DNA of 64,000 nucleotides, from contig JBOEGS010000002.1 of NCBI GenBank assembly GCA_050633545.1, positions 310,001-374,000 on the forward strand. The letters run 5' to 3'. Position 1 is the stretch's first letter. Every line of letters begins with the position of its first letter. Positions 16,094 through 24,694 of the stretch are shown here, piece by piece. The position numbers and the translations under genes are program-made. Below the pieces are notes generated by a model. The model was given only the letters and a program-made list of their open reading frames with translations, did no database searches and was not told the origin of the DNA. The DNA comes from Litorivita sp050633545 (lineage in GTDB: Bacteria; Pseudomonadota; Alphaproteobacteria; Rhodobacterales; Rhodobacteraceae).

Positions 16094-17560
16094 ATGCGCA
16101 ACCCATACGGCACAGCAATTTTGGCAACACTCGCTTTCGCAGCAACGGCGGCAGCGGCCCCCGTGGCGCAATCCTTGCGCCCGCAGGCGCGCCCCGCCGC
16201 CGCACCGCATCAATCCCCTGCCCCCGTCCCTGCCCCCGCCACCACCGGCACGGATGCAGCCACAGGCGCGAGCATCGCAGCCGCCGCATTGGCCGCATTG
16301 CAAAGCGCTCCGGCGGCAGAACCTGCGGCGCAGACCAAGGCCCAAGGCGCCGCTATCGCCCGCTCCTTGCGCCCGCAAATCCGCCCGACATCCGCCCAAT
16401 CCGACGTGATTTTGGCGAGCGAACGCGTGTCCACCTCAAACGCGGGTTTCCAACGCTGGATCGACGGGTTCGAAGCGCGCGCCCGTTCCAAGGGCATCCG
16501 CTCTGACGTATTCAAACGCGCCTTTCGCGGCGTGCGCTACAACACCGACGTGATCCAAAAGGACCGCAACCAGTCTGAATTCACGAAACAAATCTGGGAT
16601 TACCTCGACAGCGCCGCCTCGCCTGTGCGGGTCAAAAACGGCCAAGCGGCCCTGCGCAAACATGCCCGCGTCTTGGACCAGATCGAAGCAAAATATGGCG
16701 TTGAAAAAGAGGTCGTCGCGGCGATTTGGGGGCTTGAGAGCGCTTATGGCGAGCACCGCGGCACGATCCCGATCATCGATGCCTTGGCCACGCTGGCCTA
16801 TGACGGGCGGCGCGGGAAATTCTTTGAGGCTCAGCTCATCGCGGCACTGCAAATCTTGCAATCGGGCGATGTGGCCCCGCGTCAGATGACCGGATCATGG
16901 GCCGGCGCGATGGGTCACACGCAATTTATCCCGACCTCCTATCTGGCCTTTGCGGTTGATTTCACCGGCGATGGCAAACGCGATATCTGGTCGGAAAACC
17001 CCGCCGATGCGCTGGCCTCGACCGCGGCCTATCTCAAGCGGTCGGGTTGGAAAAAAGGCCAGCCTTGGGGCGTTGAAGTCAAGTTGCCGCGCGGGTTTGA
17101 CCATTCTTCAGCGCGGCGCAACAATATGCGCTCGCCCGATGATTGGGCGGCGATGGGCGTGCGCGATATGAACGGGCGCGCGGTGCCCAATTACGGCCGC
17201 GCCTCGATCCTTTTGCCCGCCGGTGCGGCGGGGGCGGCCTTTATGATTTTCGACAATTTCGCCGCCATCGAAAAATACAACAAGGCCGATGCCTATGTCA
17301 TCGGCGTGGGGCATTTGTCGGACCGGCTCAAGGGCGGTCCACCCATTCAAGCCAGCTGGCCGCGCGGTTATAAACCGTTGTCATTCAACGAGAAAAAAGA
17401 AATGCAGCGGCGGTTGAAACGCAAGGGTTTTGCCATCGAGAAGATCGACGGCATCATCGGGCCGAATACGATCAACGCCATTCGCGCCTTTCAAAATTCG
17501 GTCGGGGCGACGCCGGACGGCTTTCCCTCACAAGAGTTGATGAAGCTGCTCAAGCGCTGA
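16094..17560 (+). CDS. Lytic murein transglycosylase (MltB type) with peptidoglycan-binding domain
   Basis: A 488-residue exported enzyme that cleaves peptidoglycan glycan strands. Residues 1-25 are a signal peptide. Residues about 25-115 are a low-complexity Ala/Pro linker containing two SLRPQxRP copies. The MltB/SltB catalytic domain spans about 125-410 (IWGLESAYGEHRG holds the catalytic Glu; MTGSWAGAMGHTQFIPTSY). A C-terminal peptidoglycan-binding_1 domain (about 425-488) ends RAFQNSVGATPDGFPSQ. ATG 16094 has GAGG six bases upstream and was chosen over an upstream TTG. It is monocistronic and convergent with rppH. No lipobox is visible, unlike E. coli MltB, so it is probably periplasmic and soluble. 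Confidence 0.92.
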   Translation: MRNPYGTAILATLAFAATAAAAPVAQSLRPQARPAAAPHQSPAPVPAPATTGTDAATGASIAAAALAALQSAPAAEPAAQTKAQGAAIARSLRPQIRPTSAQSDVILASERVSTSNAGFQRWIDGFEARARSKGIRSDVFKRAFRGVRYNTDVIQKDRNQSEFTKQIWDYLDSAASPVRVKNGQAALRKHARVLDQIEAKYGVEKEVVAAIWGLESAYGEHRGTIPIIDALATLAYDGRRGKFFEAQLIAALQILQSGDVAPRQMTGSWAGAMGHTQFIPTSYLAFAVDFTGDGKRDIWSENPADALASTAAYLKRSGWKKGQPWGVEVKLPRGFDHSSARRNNMRSPDDWAAMGVRDMNGRAVPNYGRASILLPAGAAGAAFMIFDNFAAIEKYNKADAYVIGVGHLSDRLKGGPPIQASWPRGYKPLSFNEKKEMQRRLKRKGFAIEKIDGIIGPNTINAIRAFQNSVGATPDGFPSQELMKLLKR

Positions 17561-17566
17561 GCGGGG

Positions 17567-18061
17567 TCACAGCCGCGCTTCGAATTCGCGCAGCACGCGG
17601 GCGTAGACCTCGCGTTTGAACGGAACGATATTGGCGACGAGGTCTTGCGGGGCGAGCCAGCGCCATTGCGAGAATTCGGGATGCTCGGTTTCGATGTTGA
17701 CATCACCGTCAACCCCTTGAAAACGCATCAAAAACCACTTCTGCTCCTGACCGCGAAAGCGGCCTTTCCAGATGCGCGGGACAAGGTCATGGGGCAGGTC
17801 GTAAGGGATCCAGCCCGCGCTTTCGGCCTCGACGCGCACCTTGTCGGCGGTGATGCCGGTCTCTTCCCAAAGCTCACGCAGCGCCGCCTCGCGCGGGTCC
17901 TCGCCCGCGTCCACCCCGCCTTGCGGCATTTGCCATGCCGGACCGGGGTTATCGATCCTTTGCCCAACGAAAACATGGCCTTGCGCATTCACCAGCATCA
18001 GGCCGACACAGGGACGATAGGGCAGTTTTGCGATCTCTTCGGGGGTCATTTCGCGCGTCAT
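17567..18061 (-). CDS. rppH: RNA pyrophosphohydrolase (Nudix)
   Basis: A 164-residue Nudix hydrolase that removes pyrophosphate from mRNA 5' ends, triggering decay; relatives also cleave dinucleoside polyphosphates. The Nudix box runs from Gly48 to Ile70 with Glu54, Arg62, Glu63, Glu66 and Glu67 in place. The opening YRPCVGLMLVN, the PAWQMPQGG block and the C-terminal EFSQWRWL are family hallmarks. ATG at 18061 was chosen; a second ATG four codons later is possible. It lies downstream of ctpA in the same orientation, but a strong hairpin (18177-18204) separates them, so it is probably transcribed on its own. Confidence 0.93.
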   Translation of the reverse strand: MTREMTPEEIAKLPYRPCVGLMLVNAQGHVFVGQRIDNPGPAWQMPQGGVDAGEDPREAALRELWEETGITADKVRVEAESAGWIPYDLPHDLVPRIWKGRFRGQEQKWFLMRFQGVDGDVNIETEHPEFSQWRWLAPQDLVANIVPFKREVYARVLREFEARL

Positions 18062-18176
18062 ATTGAGCGGCCTTTCGCAGTTGGATTGCGCGCAACCTAG
18101 CGGCCTTGCCCGCCAAGCGAAAGACCCGCGATCGGCCCCGCGGGCGCGCAAAACGGGCGCGGCGGGGCGCATGAAA

Positions 18177-18204
18177 ATGCCGCGCCAAATGGGGCGCGGC
18201 ATTA
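18177..18204 (-). terminator. Intrinsic terminator after ctpA
   Basis: An eleven-base-pair perfect stem (AATGCCGCGCC / GGCGCGGCATT) with loop of six bases, followed on the minus strand by TTTC, starts 31 bases after the ctpA stop. It should end the operon rsfS... ctpA before rppH. Confidence 0.75.
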
Positions 18205-18234
18205 CGTCGGTATCACGTCGGTATTACGTCGGTG
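18205..18234. repeat. 11-base direct repeat, nearly three copies
   Basis: ACGTCGGTATC, ACGTCGGTATT and ACGTCGGT follow one another without gaps, between the terminator stem and the ctpA stop codon. The repeat is non-coding and has no evident function; it looks like replication-slippage product. Confidence 0.85.
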
Positions 18235-19575
18235 CTATTGCTTGGGGCCGAGCGTCGACAGACCTTTGAGAATATCGATGGCGTAAGCCAGTTGGTAATC
18301 CTCCTCGCGCAGCTTGGCGGCCTCTTCGGCCTTGGCGCGATCCTCTTCGATCTGGCGGATCTGATCCTCGGTCAGGCTGTCATTGTTCAAGCTGCCGCGC
18401 AGGTCCGCTTCGGAACGTGTGCGCGGCTTGGCGCCCGCCTCCTCCTCGGCTTCGGCCTCGGGTTTGCGGCGCGGTTGTTGCACGATGATATCGGGCGAGA
18501 CGCCCAAGGCTTGGATCGAGCGGCCCGAGGGCGTGTAATAGCGCGCGGTGGTCAGTCGCATCGCCCCGTCGCCGCGCACCGGCAGAACCGTTTGCACCGA
18601 GCCTTTGCCAAAGCTTTTGGTGCCCACGACGATGGCGCGGCGGTGGTCTTGCAAGGCGCCCGCGACGATTTCGGAGGCCGAGGCCGAGCCGCCGTTGATC
18701 AACACGACAATCGGTTTGCCATTGATCAAATCGCCCGCTTCGGCGTTATAGCGGTCGCCGTCTTCGGGGTTGCGCCCGCGCGTCGAAACGATCTCGCCCT
18801 TCTCGAGGAAGGCGTCCGAAACTTTGATCGCTTGGGTCAAAAGCCCGCCCGGATTATTGCGCAGGTCGAGCACCACGCCGTTGATCTTGTCCATCCCGCC
18901 GGCGGCTTCGATCTCTTTGGCAAGCCCGTCGGCAAGGTTGGGGTAGGTTTGATCGTTAAAGGTGGTGACACGCAAAACCGCAGTGCTGCCTTCGAGGCGC
19001 GTGCGCACGGCGGTCAATTTGATCGTGTCGCGGATGATCGACACGTCAAAGGGTTCGGTTTCGCCTTCGCGGGCGATGGTGATGATGATCTCGCTGCCCA
19101 CGGGGCCGCGCATCAATTCCACCGCATCATTGAGCGTCAGGCCCAAGAGGCTTTCGCCATCCACATGGGTGATGAAATCGCCCGATTCGACGCCCGCCGC
19201 ATCGGCAGGGGTGCCATCAATCGGCGAGACGACTTTGACAAAGCCTTCCTCTTGCGTGACCTCGATGCCAAGCCCGCCAAATTCGCCGCGCGTTTGCACG
19301 CGCATGGCTTCGGCATCTTCGGGCGGCATATAGGAGGAATGCGGATCAAGCGATGTGAGCATGCCGTTGATCGCCGCCTCGATGAGTTTGGCCTCGTCGA
19401 CCGGCTCGACATATTGCACGCGGATGCGTTCGAAGATGTCGCCAAACAGGTCAAGCTGCTCATAGACATTGGTGGTCTTGGCGGCCTCTTGCGCCAGCAA
19501 AGGCGCGGCCACCTGTGTGGTCACGATGCCGCCGGCAAGGATACCGCCCGCCGCTGCCATTAGGAATTTCTTCAT
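18235..19575 (-). CDS. ctpA: Carboxyl-terminal processing protease (S41 family)
   Basis: A 446-residue periplasmic serine protease that trims or degrades envelope proteins. A signal peptide occupies residues 1-28. The N-terminal helical region is followed by a PDZ domain (about 95-170, with GEFGGLGIEV) and the S41 protease domain (about 195-365). The serine nucleophile lies in NGGSASASEI (about 297-302), and the partner lysine in GTKSFGKG (Lys324). The final 60 residues are charged and low-complexity (KPEAEAEEEAGAKP). It sits three bases after the EnvC-like gene, matching the common envC-ctpA pair in alphaproteobacteria where such proteases and amidase activators act on the cell wall. Confidence 0.94.
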   Translation of the reverse strand: MKKFLMAAAGGILAGGIVTTQVAAPLLAQEAAKTTNVYEQLDLFGDIFERIRVQYVEPVDEAKLIEAAINGMLTSLDPHSSYMPPEDAEAMRVQTRGEFGGLGIEVTQEEGFVKVVSPIDGTPADAAGVESGDFITHVDGESLLGLTLNDAVELMRGPVGSEIIITIAREGETEPFDVSIIRDTIKLTAVRTRLEGSTAVLRVTTFNDQTYPNLADGLAKEIEAAGGMDKINGVVLDLRNNPGGLLTQAIKVSDAFLEKGEIVSTRGRNPEDGDRYNAEAGDLINGKPIVVLINGGSASASEIVAGALQDHRRAIVVGTKSFGKGSVQTVLPVRGDGAMRLTTARYYTPSGRSIQALGVSPDIIVQQPRRKPEAEAEEEAGAKPRTRSEADLRGSLNNDSLTEDQIRQIEEDRAKAEEAAKLREEDYQLAYAIDILKGLSTLGPKQ

Positions 19576-19578
19576 CGC

Positions 19579-20745
19579 CTAGTCATCCTTATCCGTTTTG
19601 AACCACAGCTCCGGATCCACCGGCGTGTTGTCCTGCCTGATTTCTATATAGAGCGTTTCCGAGCGCCTGTTTCCAGAGCCAATGCCGATGCCCGCCGCCG
19701 TTTCTTGCAATATATCGCCCGAAAGGGCGTCCTCGCCCGCCATTAGACCCACGGGCGCGCCCGCGGGCAAGACCTCTCCGGCCGAACCGTAAACCACGTC
19801 GAGCCCCGCGAGAACCAGCAATAGCCCTGTTTGCGGCTCAAGGATCATCACGTTTCCGTAGTCCAGAAGCGGGCCGCGATAGCGGATGGTCGCCGAGACC
19901 GGCGTGTTGACCAAGGCGCGCGGGCGGGTGGCCATAACGATACCGGGGCGTTTGACGCCTGCGGCATCGGCCTCTCCGGCGCGGCGCAAAATCTGTCCAT
20001 GCACCGGAAACGGCAATGTGCCCTTGCGGTGGCTGATGTCGGGCAGCGGCGCGCCGCTTTGCGCGCTGGTGATATCGGACAGCCCGCTGGCAAATCCTTC
20101 AAGCGTTTCGGTCGAGGCGATGAGGATCGCGGTGCGCACCGGATCGGTGGTGAAGCGGCGCGGCAAATCGGTGCGGTCCGAGATCGCTTGGCTCAGCGCG
20201 CTGCGCGCCTCTTGCGCGCCGATCAGCCCCTTTTGCAAGGTCTCGGTGGCCGATTTTTGCAAAAGGCGCAGGGTGCGCACCTCCTCTAGCTGGGCGCGCA
20301 GGGCGGCGGCCTCGCCGTTCAAACCCGGCGTGATATCGGCCAAAACCATCCCCGCGCGCGCCGTGCCCACCGGGCCACCCGGATGCAAAAGCGATGCGGG
20401 CGCAGGGGTCGCGCCGATGGATTGCAGCACCCCCAACAGGCGGCTGATTTCGCCCTCGCGGGCCTTGAGCTCGTTGCTGATGCTTTGCTCTCTCACCGTG
20501 GCGCGGCGCAGCCCGTCGCGCATCGCCTCCAATCCGTCCTCATAGGCATGCACCGTCTCGCTGAGCGCTTTCACGCGGTCGCGAGCGCTTTTGGCGGCGT
20601 CCATCTGGCGCGCGGCGGCGTCCAGTCGTTGCGCCGCATCGCGCGCCGCCACTCTCGCATCGGGGCGTGCATCGGGGCGCGTCTCGCCCTCGGCGCGCAG
20701 CATCCCTGCCGTCATCATCACGAGAAGGCAGGCGATGCGGATCAT
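19579..20745 (-). CDS. EnvC-like murein hydrolase activator (degenerate LytM/M23)
   Basis: A 388-residue exported protein: signal peptide (residues 1-17, MIRIACLLVMMTAGMLRA), a long coiled coil (about 30-250, rich in Ala/Gln/Arg), then a C-terminal LytM/M23 fold (about 270-385; GIVMATRPRALVNTPVSA, LLDYGNVMILEP). The M23 zinc motifs HxxxD and HxH are absent, which is the EnvC pattern: such proteins bind and activate cell-wall amidases at division instead of cutting peptidoglycan. The ATG overlaps the gpmI stop (ATGA), and ctpA follows after three bases, so this is an operon. The role as amidase activator is inferred from family and architecture. Confidence 0.87.
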   Translation of the reverse strand: MIRIACLLVMMTAGMLRAEGETRPDARPDARVAARDAAQRLDAAARQMDAAKSARDRVKALSETVHAYEDGLEAMRDGLRRATVREQSISNELKAREGEISRLLGVLQSIGATPAPASLLHPGGPVGTARAGMVLADITPGLNGEAAALRAQLEEVRTLRLLQKSATETLQKGLIGAQEARSALSQAISDRTDLPRRFTTDPVRTAILIASTETLEGFASGLSDITSAQSGAPLPDISHRKGTLPFPVHGQILRRAGEADAAGVKRPGIVMATRPRALVNTPVSATIRYRGPLLDYGNVMILEPQTGLLLVLAGLDVVYGSAGEVLPAGAPVGLMAGEDALSGDILQETAAGIGIGSGNRRSETLYIEIRQDNTPVDPELWFKTDKDD

Positions 20746-22259
20746 TTCAGCAAGCTCTCGCCGGTCATCTCGGCAGGCTGCGCCAGCCCCATCAGCGCCA
20801 GAAGCGTCGGTGCCAGATCGGCCAGCCGCCCGTTCTTCAACCCCGCGCCCGCAGGGCCGCCGACCAGAACCGCAGGCACGGGATTGATCGTATGGGCGGT
20901 ATGCGGCCCGCCCGTTTCGGGATCGACCATCATTTCGCAATTGCCGTGATCGGCGGTGACGATCATCGCGCCGCCCTTGGCCTCCAAAGCCTCCAGAACG
21001 CGGCCAAGCCCCGCATCCACCGCTTCGCAGGCCTTCATCGCCGCGCCCAGATCGCCGGTATGGCCGACCATATCGGGGTTGGCATAGTTGCACACGATCA
21101 AATCGAACCCGTCGTTGATCGCCCCGACAAAGGCATCGGTCACCTCGGCGGCGGACATTTCGGGTTGCAGATCATAGGTCGCCACCTTGGGCGAGGGCGC
21201 CATATAGCGCTGCTCGCCCTCCTCGGGCTCTTCCTTGCCGCCGTTGAGGAAAAACGTCACATGCGGATATTTCTCGGTCTCGGCCACGCGAAACTGGCGC
21301 AATCCCTGTTTGGCGACCCAAGCGCCCAGCGTATTGACGATCTCGCGCGAGGGGAAAACCGCGCTCATATAGGTGTTGTGATCGTCCGAATATTCGACCA
21401 TCCCGAGCAGCCCCGCCCAATCGGGCCGCGGACCCGTAGCGAAACCGTCAAAATCCGGCTTGCCAATCGCGGCCAGAATTTCGCGGGCGCGGTCGGCGCG
21501 GAAATTGAGGCAAAACACCCCGTCGCCATCGCGCGCACCGGCATAATCGCCGATCACCGTGGCGGGGATAAATTCGTCGGTCTGGCCCGCGCCGTAAGCC
21601 GCCTCGATGGCCTGCGCGGCGCTTGCGGCCTTGGCCCCCTCGCCTTTGATCATTGCATCATAGGCGGTGCTGACCCGCTCCCAACGGTTGTCGCGGTCCA
21701 TCGCAAAATAGCGCCCCGTGACGGTGGCAATCACCGCACCCTCGGGCAAAGCGGCCTGCAGTTCGGCCATATAACCCGCCGCCGATTTGGGCGCCACGTC
21801 GCGCCCGTCGGTCATCGCATGCAGCGCCACAGGCACCCCCGCGGCGCAGATCGCTTTGACCGCCGCGATGATATGCACCAGATGCCCGTGCACCCCGCCG
21901 TCCGAGACAAGGCCCATCACATGCGCCGTGCCGCCCGTCGCCTTGAGCGCCTCGATAAATCCGACAAGGTTTTCGGCGCGGGCAAAGCTGCCCTCCTCGA
22001 TGGCCAGATCGATTTGCCCCAGATCCATCGCCACCACACGGCCCGCACCGATATTGGTATGGCCCACCTCGGAATTGCCCATTTGCCCGCGCGGCAGGCC
22101 GACATCGGGGCCATGGGTGATCAACTGGCTGCTCGGGCAGTCGCGCAGGATACGGTCGAAATGCGGCGTATCGGCCAAGGCGGGGGCATTAGCGCCCGTC
22201 TCATCGCGCGCGCCCCAACCGTCGAGGATACAAAGGACAACAGGTTTGGGATGGCTCAT
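20742..22259 (-). CDS. gpmI: 2,3-bisphosphoglycerate-independent phosphoglycerate mutase
   Basis: A 505-residue cytoplasmic glycolytic enzyme that interconverts 3- and 2-phosphoglycerate with two manganese ions. It belongs to the alkaline-phosphatase superfamily: LCILDGWG at the N-terminus (first metal Asp), MGNSEVGHTNIGAGR (serine nucleophile), HAMTDGRDVAPKSA, and the metal-binding pairs NYANPDMVGHTGD and VTADHGNCE. Length and motifs are complete. Its stop overlaps the start of the EnvC-like gene. The upstream gap of 108 bases separates it from rlmH's stop on the same strand. Confidence 0.96.
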   Translation of the reverse strand: MSHPKPVVLCILDGWGARDETGANAPALADTPHFDRILRDCPSSQLITHGPDVGLPRGQMGNSEVGHTNIGAGRVVAMDLGQIDLAIEEGSFARAENLVGFIEALKATGGTAHVMGLVSDGGVHGHLVHIIAAVKAICAAGVPVALHAMTDGRDVAPKSAAGYMAELQAALPEGAVIATVTGRYFAMDRDNRWERVSTAYDAMIKGEGAKAASAAQAIEAAYGAGQTDEFIPATVIGDYAGARDGDGVFCLNFRADRAREILAAIGKPDFDGFATGPRPDWAGLLGMVEYSDDHNTYMSAVFPSREIVNTLGAWVAKQGLRQFRVAETEKYPHVTFFLNGGKEEPEEGEQRYMAPSPKVATYDLQPEMSAAEVTDAFVGAINDGFDLIVCNYANPDMVGHTGDLGAAMKACEAVDAGLGRVLEALEAKGGAMIVTADHGNCEMMVDPETGGPHTAHTINPVPAVLVGGPAGAGLKNGRLADLAPTLLALMGLAQPAEMTGESLLK

Positions 22260-22367
22260 GGGGATGCTCCGCAGGATCGGATGAGGTTCGAGGCGGTTTT
22301 AGCCGCTTCGCGCGGGGTTTTGAACCGCTTTCGCGCGCGGGTCATCGCCGCGCCGAAAATCCGCCGT

Positions 22368-22838
22368 TCAGAGCCGGTGATACGGCCCGCCCGCAAGGAT
22401 CGACGCGGCGCGATAGATCTGTTCGGACAGCATCACGCGCACCATCATATGCGGCCAGACCATTTTGCCAAAAGACAGCGAAAAATCCGCCTCGGCCCGC
22501 AAGGCGGGATCAATCCCGTCCGCCCCGCCGATAATGAACGCCAGATCAGAGCGCCCCGCATCGCGCCATCCGGCGATTTTATCCGCAAAATCGGGCGAGC
22601 TCATGACCTTGCCGCGCTCGTCCAGCGCACAGATCACCGCCCCCTTGGGCAAGGCACGGCGCAGCAAATCGGCCTCTGCCGCCATGCCGCCGCCTTTCTT
22701 GTCCTCGACCTCATGCACCGTCGCGGGGCCAAGGCCCAAAGCCCGCCCCGTGCGATCAAACCGTGTCAGATAATCGTCCAGAAGATCGCGCTCGGGGCCA
22801 GCCCGCAAACGGCCCACCGCGCAGATATGCAGCTTCAT
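22368..22838 (-). CDS. rlmH: 23S rRNA pseudouridine(1915) N3-methyltransferase
   Basis: A 156-residue SPOUT-class methyltransferase that modifies m3-pseudouridine 1915 in helix 69 of 23S rRNA on assembled ribosomes. Visible blocks are MKLHICAVGRLRAGPE, CALDERGKVMSSPDFA, FIIGGADGID (SAM-binding knot) and the C-terminal SEQIYRAASILAGGPYHR. The start ATG follows the rsfS stop directly, matching the conserved rsfS-rlmH pair of many bacteria; both act on the large ribosomal subunit. Confidence 0.96.
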   Translation of the reverse strand: MKLHICAVGRLRAGPERDLLDDYLTRFDRTGRALGLGPATVHEVEDKKGGGMAAEADLLRRALPKGAVICALDERGKVMSSPDFADKIAGWRDAGRSDLAFIIGGADGIDPALRAEADFSLSFGKMVWPHMMVRVMLSEQIYRAASILAGGPYHRL

Positions 22839-23204
22839 TTACGCGTCGGCAGGAGCCGCCGCGCCGCTGGGCAGCCACATTTTTTCAAGCTGGTAGAATT
22901 CGCGCACTTCGGGGCGGAAGACATGCACGATGATATCGCCCGTATCGACCAGAACCCAATCGCCGGTGTCCTTGCCCTCGACCTTGCTCAGACGGCCGAA
23001 ATCGGCCTTGAGACGTTCGACCAGCTTTTCGGCAACCGACGCCACCTGCCGCGAGGAACGCCCCGAGCAGATCACCATATAATCGCCAATGGCCGTCAGC
23101 CCGCGCAGGTCGATCTGCACGATATCTTCGGCTTTGTCTTCATCGAGCGAGGAGAGAATACGCGCCAGCAACTCTTCGCTGGTGACGTCTTGGGGTGCGC
23201 TCAT
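22839..23204 (-). CDS. rsfS: Ribosomal silencing factor
   Basis: A 121-residue protein of the RsfS/Iojap family, which binds ribosomal protein uL14 and blocks subunit joining in stationary phase or starvation. Conserved blocks seen: DIVQIDLRGLTAIGDYMVIC and GDWVLVDTGDIIVHVF followed by REFYQLEKMW. ATG at 23204 has GGAG eight bases upstream; a GTG three codons earlier is less likely. It heads a minus-strand run with rlmH, gpmI, the envC-like gene and ctpA. The 258-base gap upstream contains the terminator of the VPLPA-CTERM gene and space for a promoter. Confidence 0.94.
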   Translation of the reverse strand: MSAPQDVTSEELLARILSSLDEDKAEDIVQIDLRGLTAIGDYMVICSGRSSRQVASVAEKLVERLKADFGRLSKVEGKDTGDWVLVDTGDIIVHVFRPEVREFYQLEKMWLPSGAAAPADA

Positions 23205-23405
23205 GGGCGGCACTCCGGAACCCGCAGCAGGGGCTGCGTTAACGTGAAGAGACAGGACATCGTCCTCCTTATCAAAGCGCCGTCAGGGCCCCGAGCGCTG
23301 GGCTATTGCGTTCAAAATAGCATCGGGGGCGCGAAATCTCAATCCGGCAGGGGGGCAATCGGTGCGATTTTGTCGCTGCAACGCAGAAAACCCCGCGTAA
23401 AATGT

Positions 23406-23438
23406 AAAAAACCCGCCGCGCAAAACCTGCGCGGCGGG
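23406..23438 (-). terminator. Intrinsic terminator after the VPLPA-CTERM gene
   Basis: A perfect ten-base-pair stem (CCCGCCGCGC / GCGCGGCGGG) with a seven-base loop is followed on the minus strand by six T residues. It lies about 35 bases after the stop of the gene ending at 23472 and is a textbook rho-independent terminator. Confidence 0.9.
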
Positions 23439-23471
23439 CCAAACCGTCGCTCGTTACATAAGAATCAGCGA

Positions 23472-24614
23472 TCAGCCACGCGCGCGTTTGCGGCGCAGAC
23501 CGGCAAAACCGCCCAAAGCCCCAAGCAACAAAAGCCCGCCCGCAGGCAGCGGAACCGGCGCGGCAAACGCGGCCTCTAGCGCCGCAAAGCTGTAGCTGTC
23601 GCCGCCGAAGATAAAGGTTTCGAAACGGGCGAAGGTGGCGTCAAACGAGCCGCCAACCGTATCGGCAAAGGACAGGACCGCGGTTTCGCCCAAGAAGGAT
23701 GCGCCGAGAATGTCGGAAATCATCGTGGCTTGGAAATCGGCGGTGTCATCGCCTTCGCCGCCGTCAAACAAGCCCAACGTGCCGCCCAGCGCAGAAATAT
23801 CGCCAAGGATCAACATATCCGCATCCGCGCCCAGATCGATACCGCCGTTGAGGATCGAGCCGCCCGCGAGCGTGACCATATCGTCGCCATCACCCAGATA
23901 GGCGGCGCGCCCGCCGGTGCCGGTCAATGTCGCGCCAGCAAAGTTGGTGAGCCACTGCGCCGAGGAGTTGGCGTCATCCACCAACACGCCATAGGTGCCC
24001 GAGATCAGACCGTAGTTATCGATCACATCGGTGGTGCCATCCATTTCATCGAAATCAATCGCCGCGTCATGGGTCGAGGAAATCTCGCCGGTCGCGCCGT
24101 TGAGAACATACCCGCTGTCGAGATCAATCGCGTCCTGCGGGTCCACATCGTCGCCCACGTTGCGGATGATGCCAAAGTTTTCGATCCACGCATCCGTGCC
24201 GACCTGCACCGCGTCATCAAACCCTTCGATCAAGCCAAAGTTGCGGATAACCGCATCGTCGCCCGCCTCGATACCTTCATCGCCCGCGATGATGCTGCCG
24301 AGGTTGGTGAGGGTCAGCCCATCATCGGATTGCAGACCCTCTTGCTCGAAGCTGCGCAGGGTGCCCGCATTCACCACGGTCAGATCATCGGCATTGGTGC
24401 GCAGCGCGTCATTGTCGTTGCTGACGGTGACGCCGCCCGCGATGGTGACGTCGATCCCGTCGATGTCGACGCGAAAGCCGTCGGTGTCATCAGTGAGGCA
24501 AACATAGCTGGTCGATGCGCCAAGCTGCTGGCAATCGGCCAATGCGGCCTGCGGCAACACCATCGAGAACGAAGCGGCGGCCACGGCGGCGGCGCTTTTC
24601 AAATATACGGTCAT
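23472..24614 (-). CDS. VPLPA-CTERM sorting-domain surface protein with beta-helix-like repeats
   Basis: A 380-residue exported protein. Residues 1-26 are a signal peptide. The body is a series of imperfect repeats of the type LTNLGSIIAGDEGIEAGDDA, VIRNFGLIEGFDDAVQVGTD, WIENFGIIRNVGDDV, suggesting a right-handed beta-helix like those of autotransporter passengers. The last 29 residues are PVPLPAGGLLLLGALGGFAG plus RRKRARG: a VPLPA motif, a hydrophobic helix and a basic tail, the VPLPA-CTERM sorting signal known from Rhodobacteraceae and thought to be processed by an exosortase. No exosortase is in the window. GGGGG precedes the ATG. Function beyond surface display is unknown. Confidence 0.82.
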   Translation of the reverse strand: MTVYLKSAAAVAAASFSMVLPQAALADCQQLGASTSYVCLTDDTDGFRVDIDGIDVTIAGGVTVSNDNDALRTNADDLTVVNAGTLRSFEQEGLQSDDGLTLTNLGSIIAGDEGIEAGDDAVIRNFGLIEGFDDAVQVGTDAWIENFGIIRNVGDDVDPQDAIDLDSGYVLNGATGEISSTHDAAIDFDEMDGTTDVIDNYGLISGTYGVLVDDANSSAQWLTNFAGATLTGTGGRAAYLGDGDDMVTLAGGSILNGGIDLGADADMLILGDISALGGTLGLFDGGEGDDTADFQATMISDILGASFLGETAVLSFADTVGGSFDATFARFETFIFGGDSYSFAALEAAFAAPVPLPAGGLLLLGALGGFAGLRRKRARG

Positions 24615-24694
24615 AGGAACCCCCTGTTACATTTCGCCCCCACATAGGCGCGCAATGTGACAAGGAGTTAACAGCGCGGCGCCCCGCCCGCCGG

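Noticed and set aside
20667..23579. A 970-codon open frame on the plus strand opposite gpmI, rlmH and rsfS
   Set aside because: It is antisense to well-supported genes, has a composition rich in His, Arg and Gly typical of shadow frames in GC-rich DNA, and no domain is recognisable.
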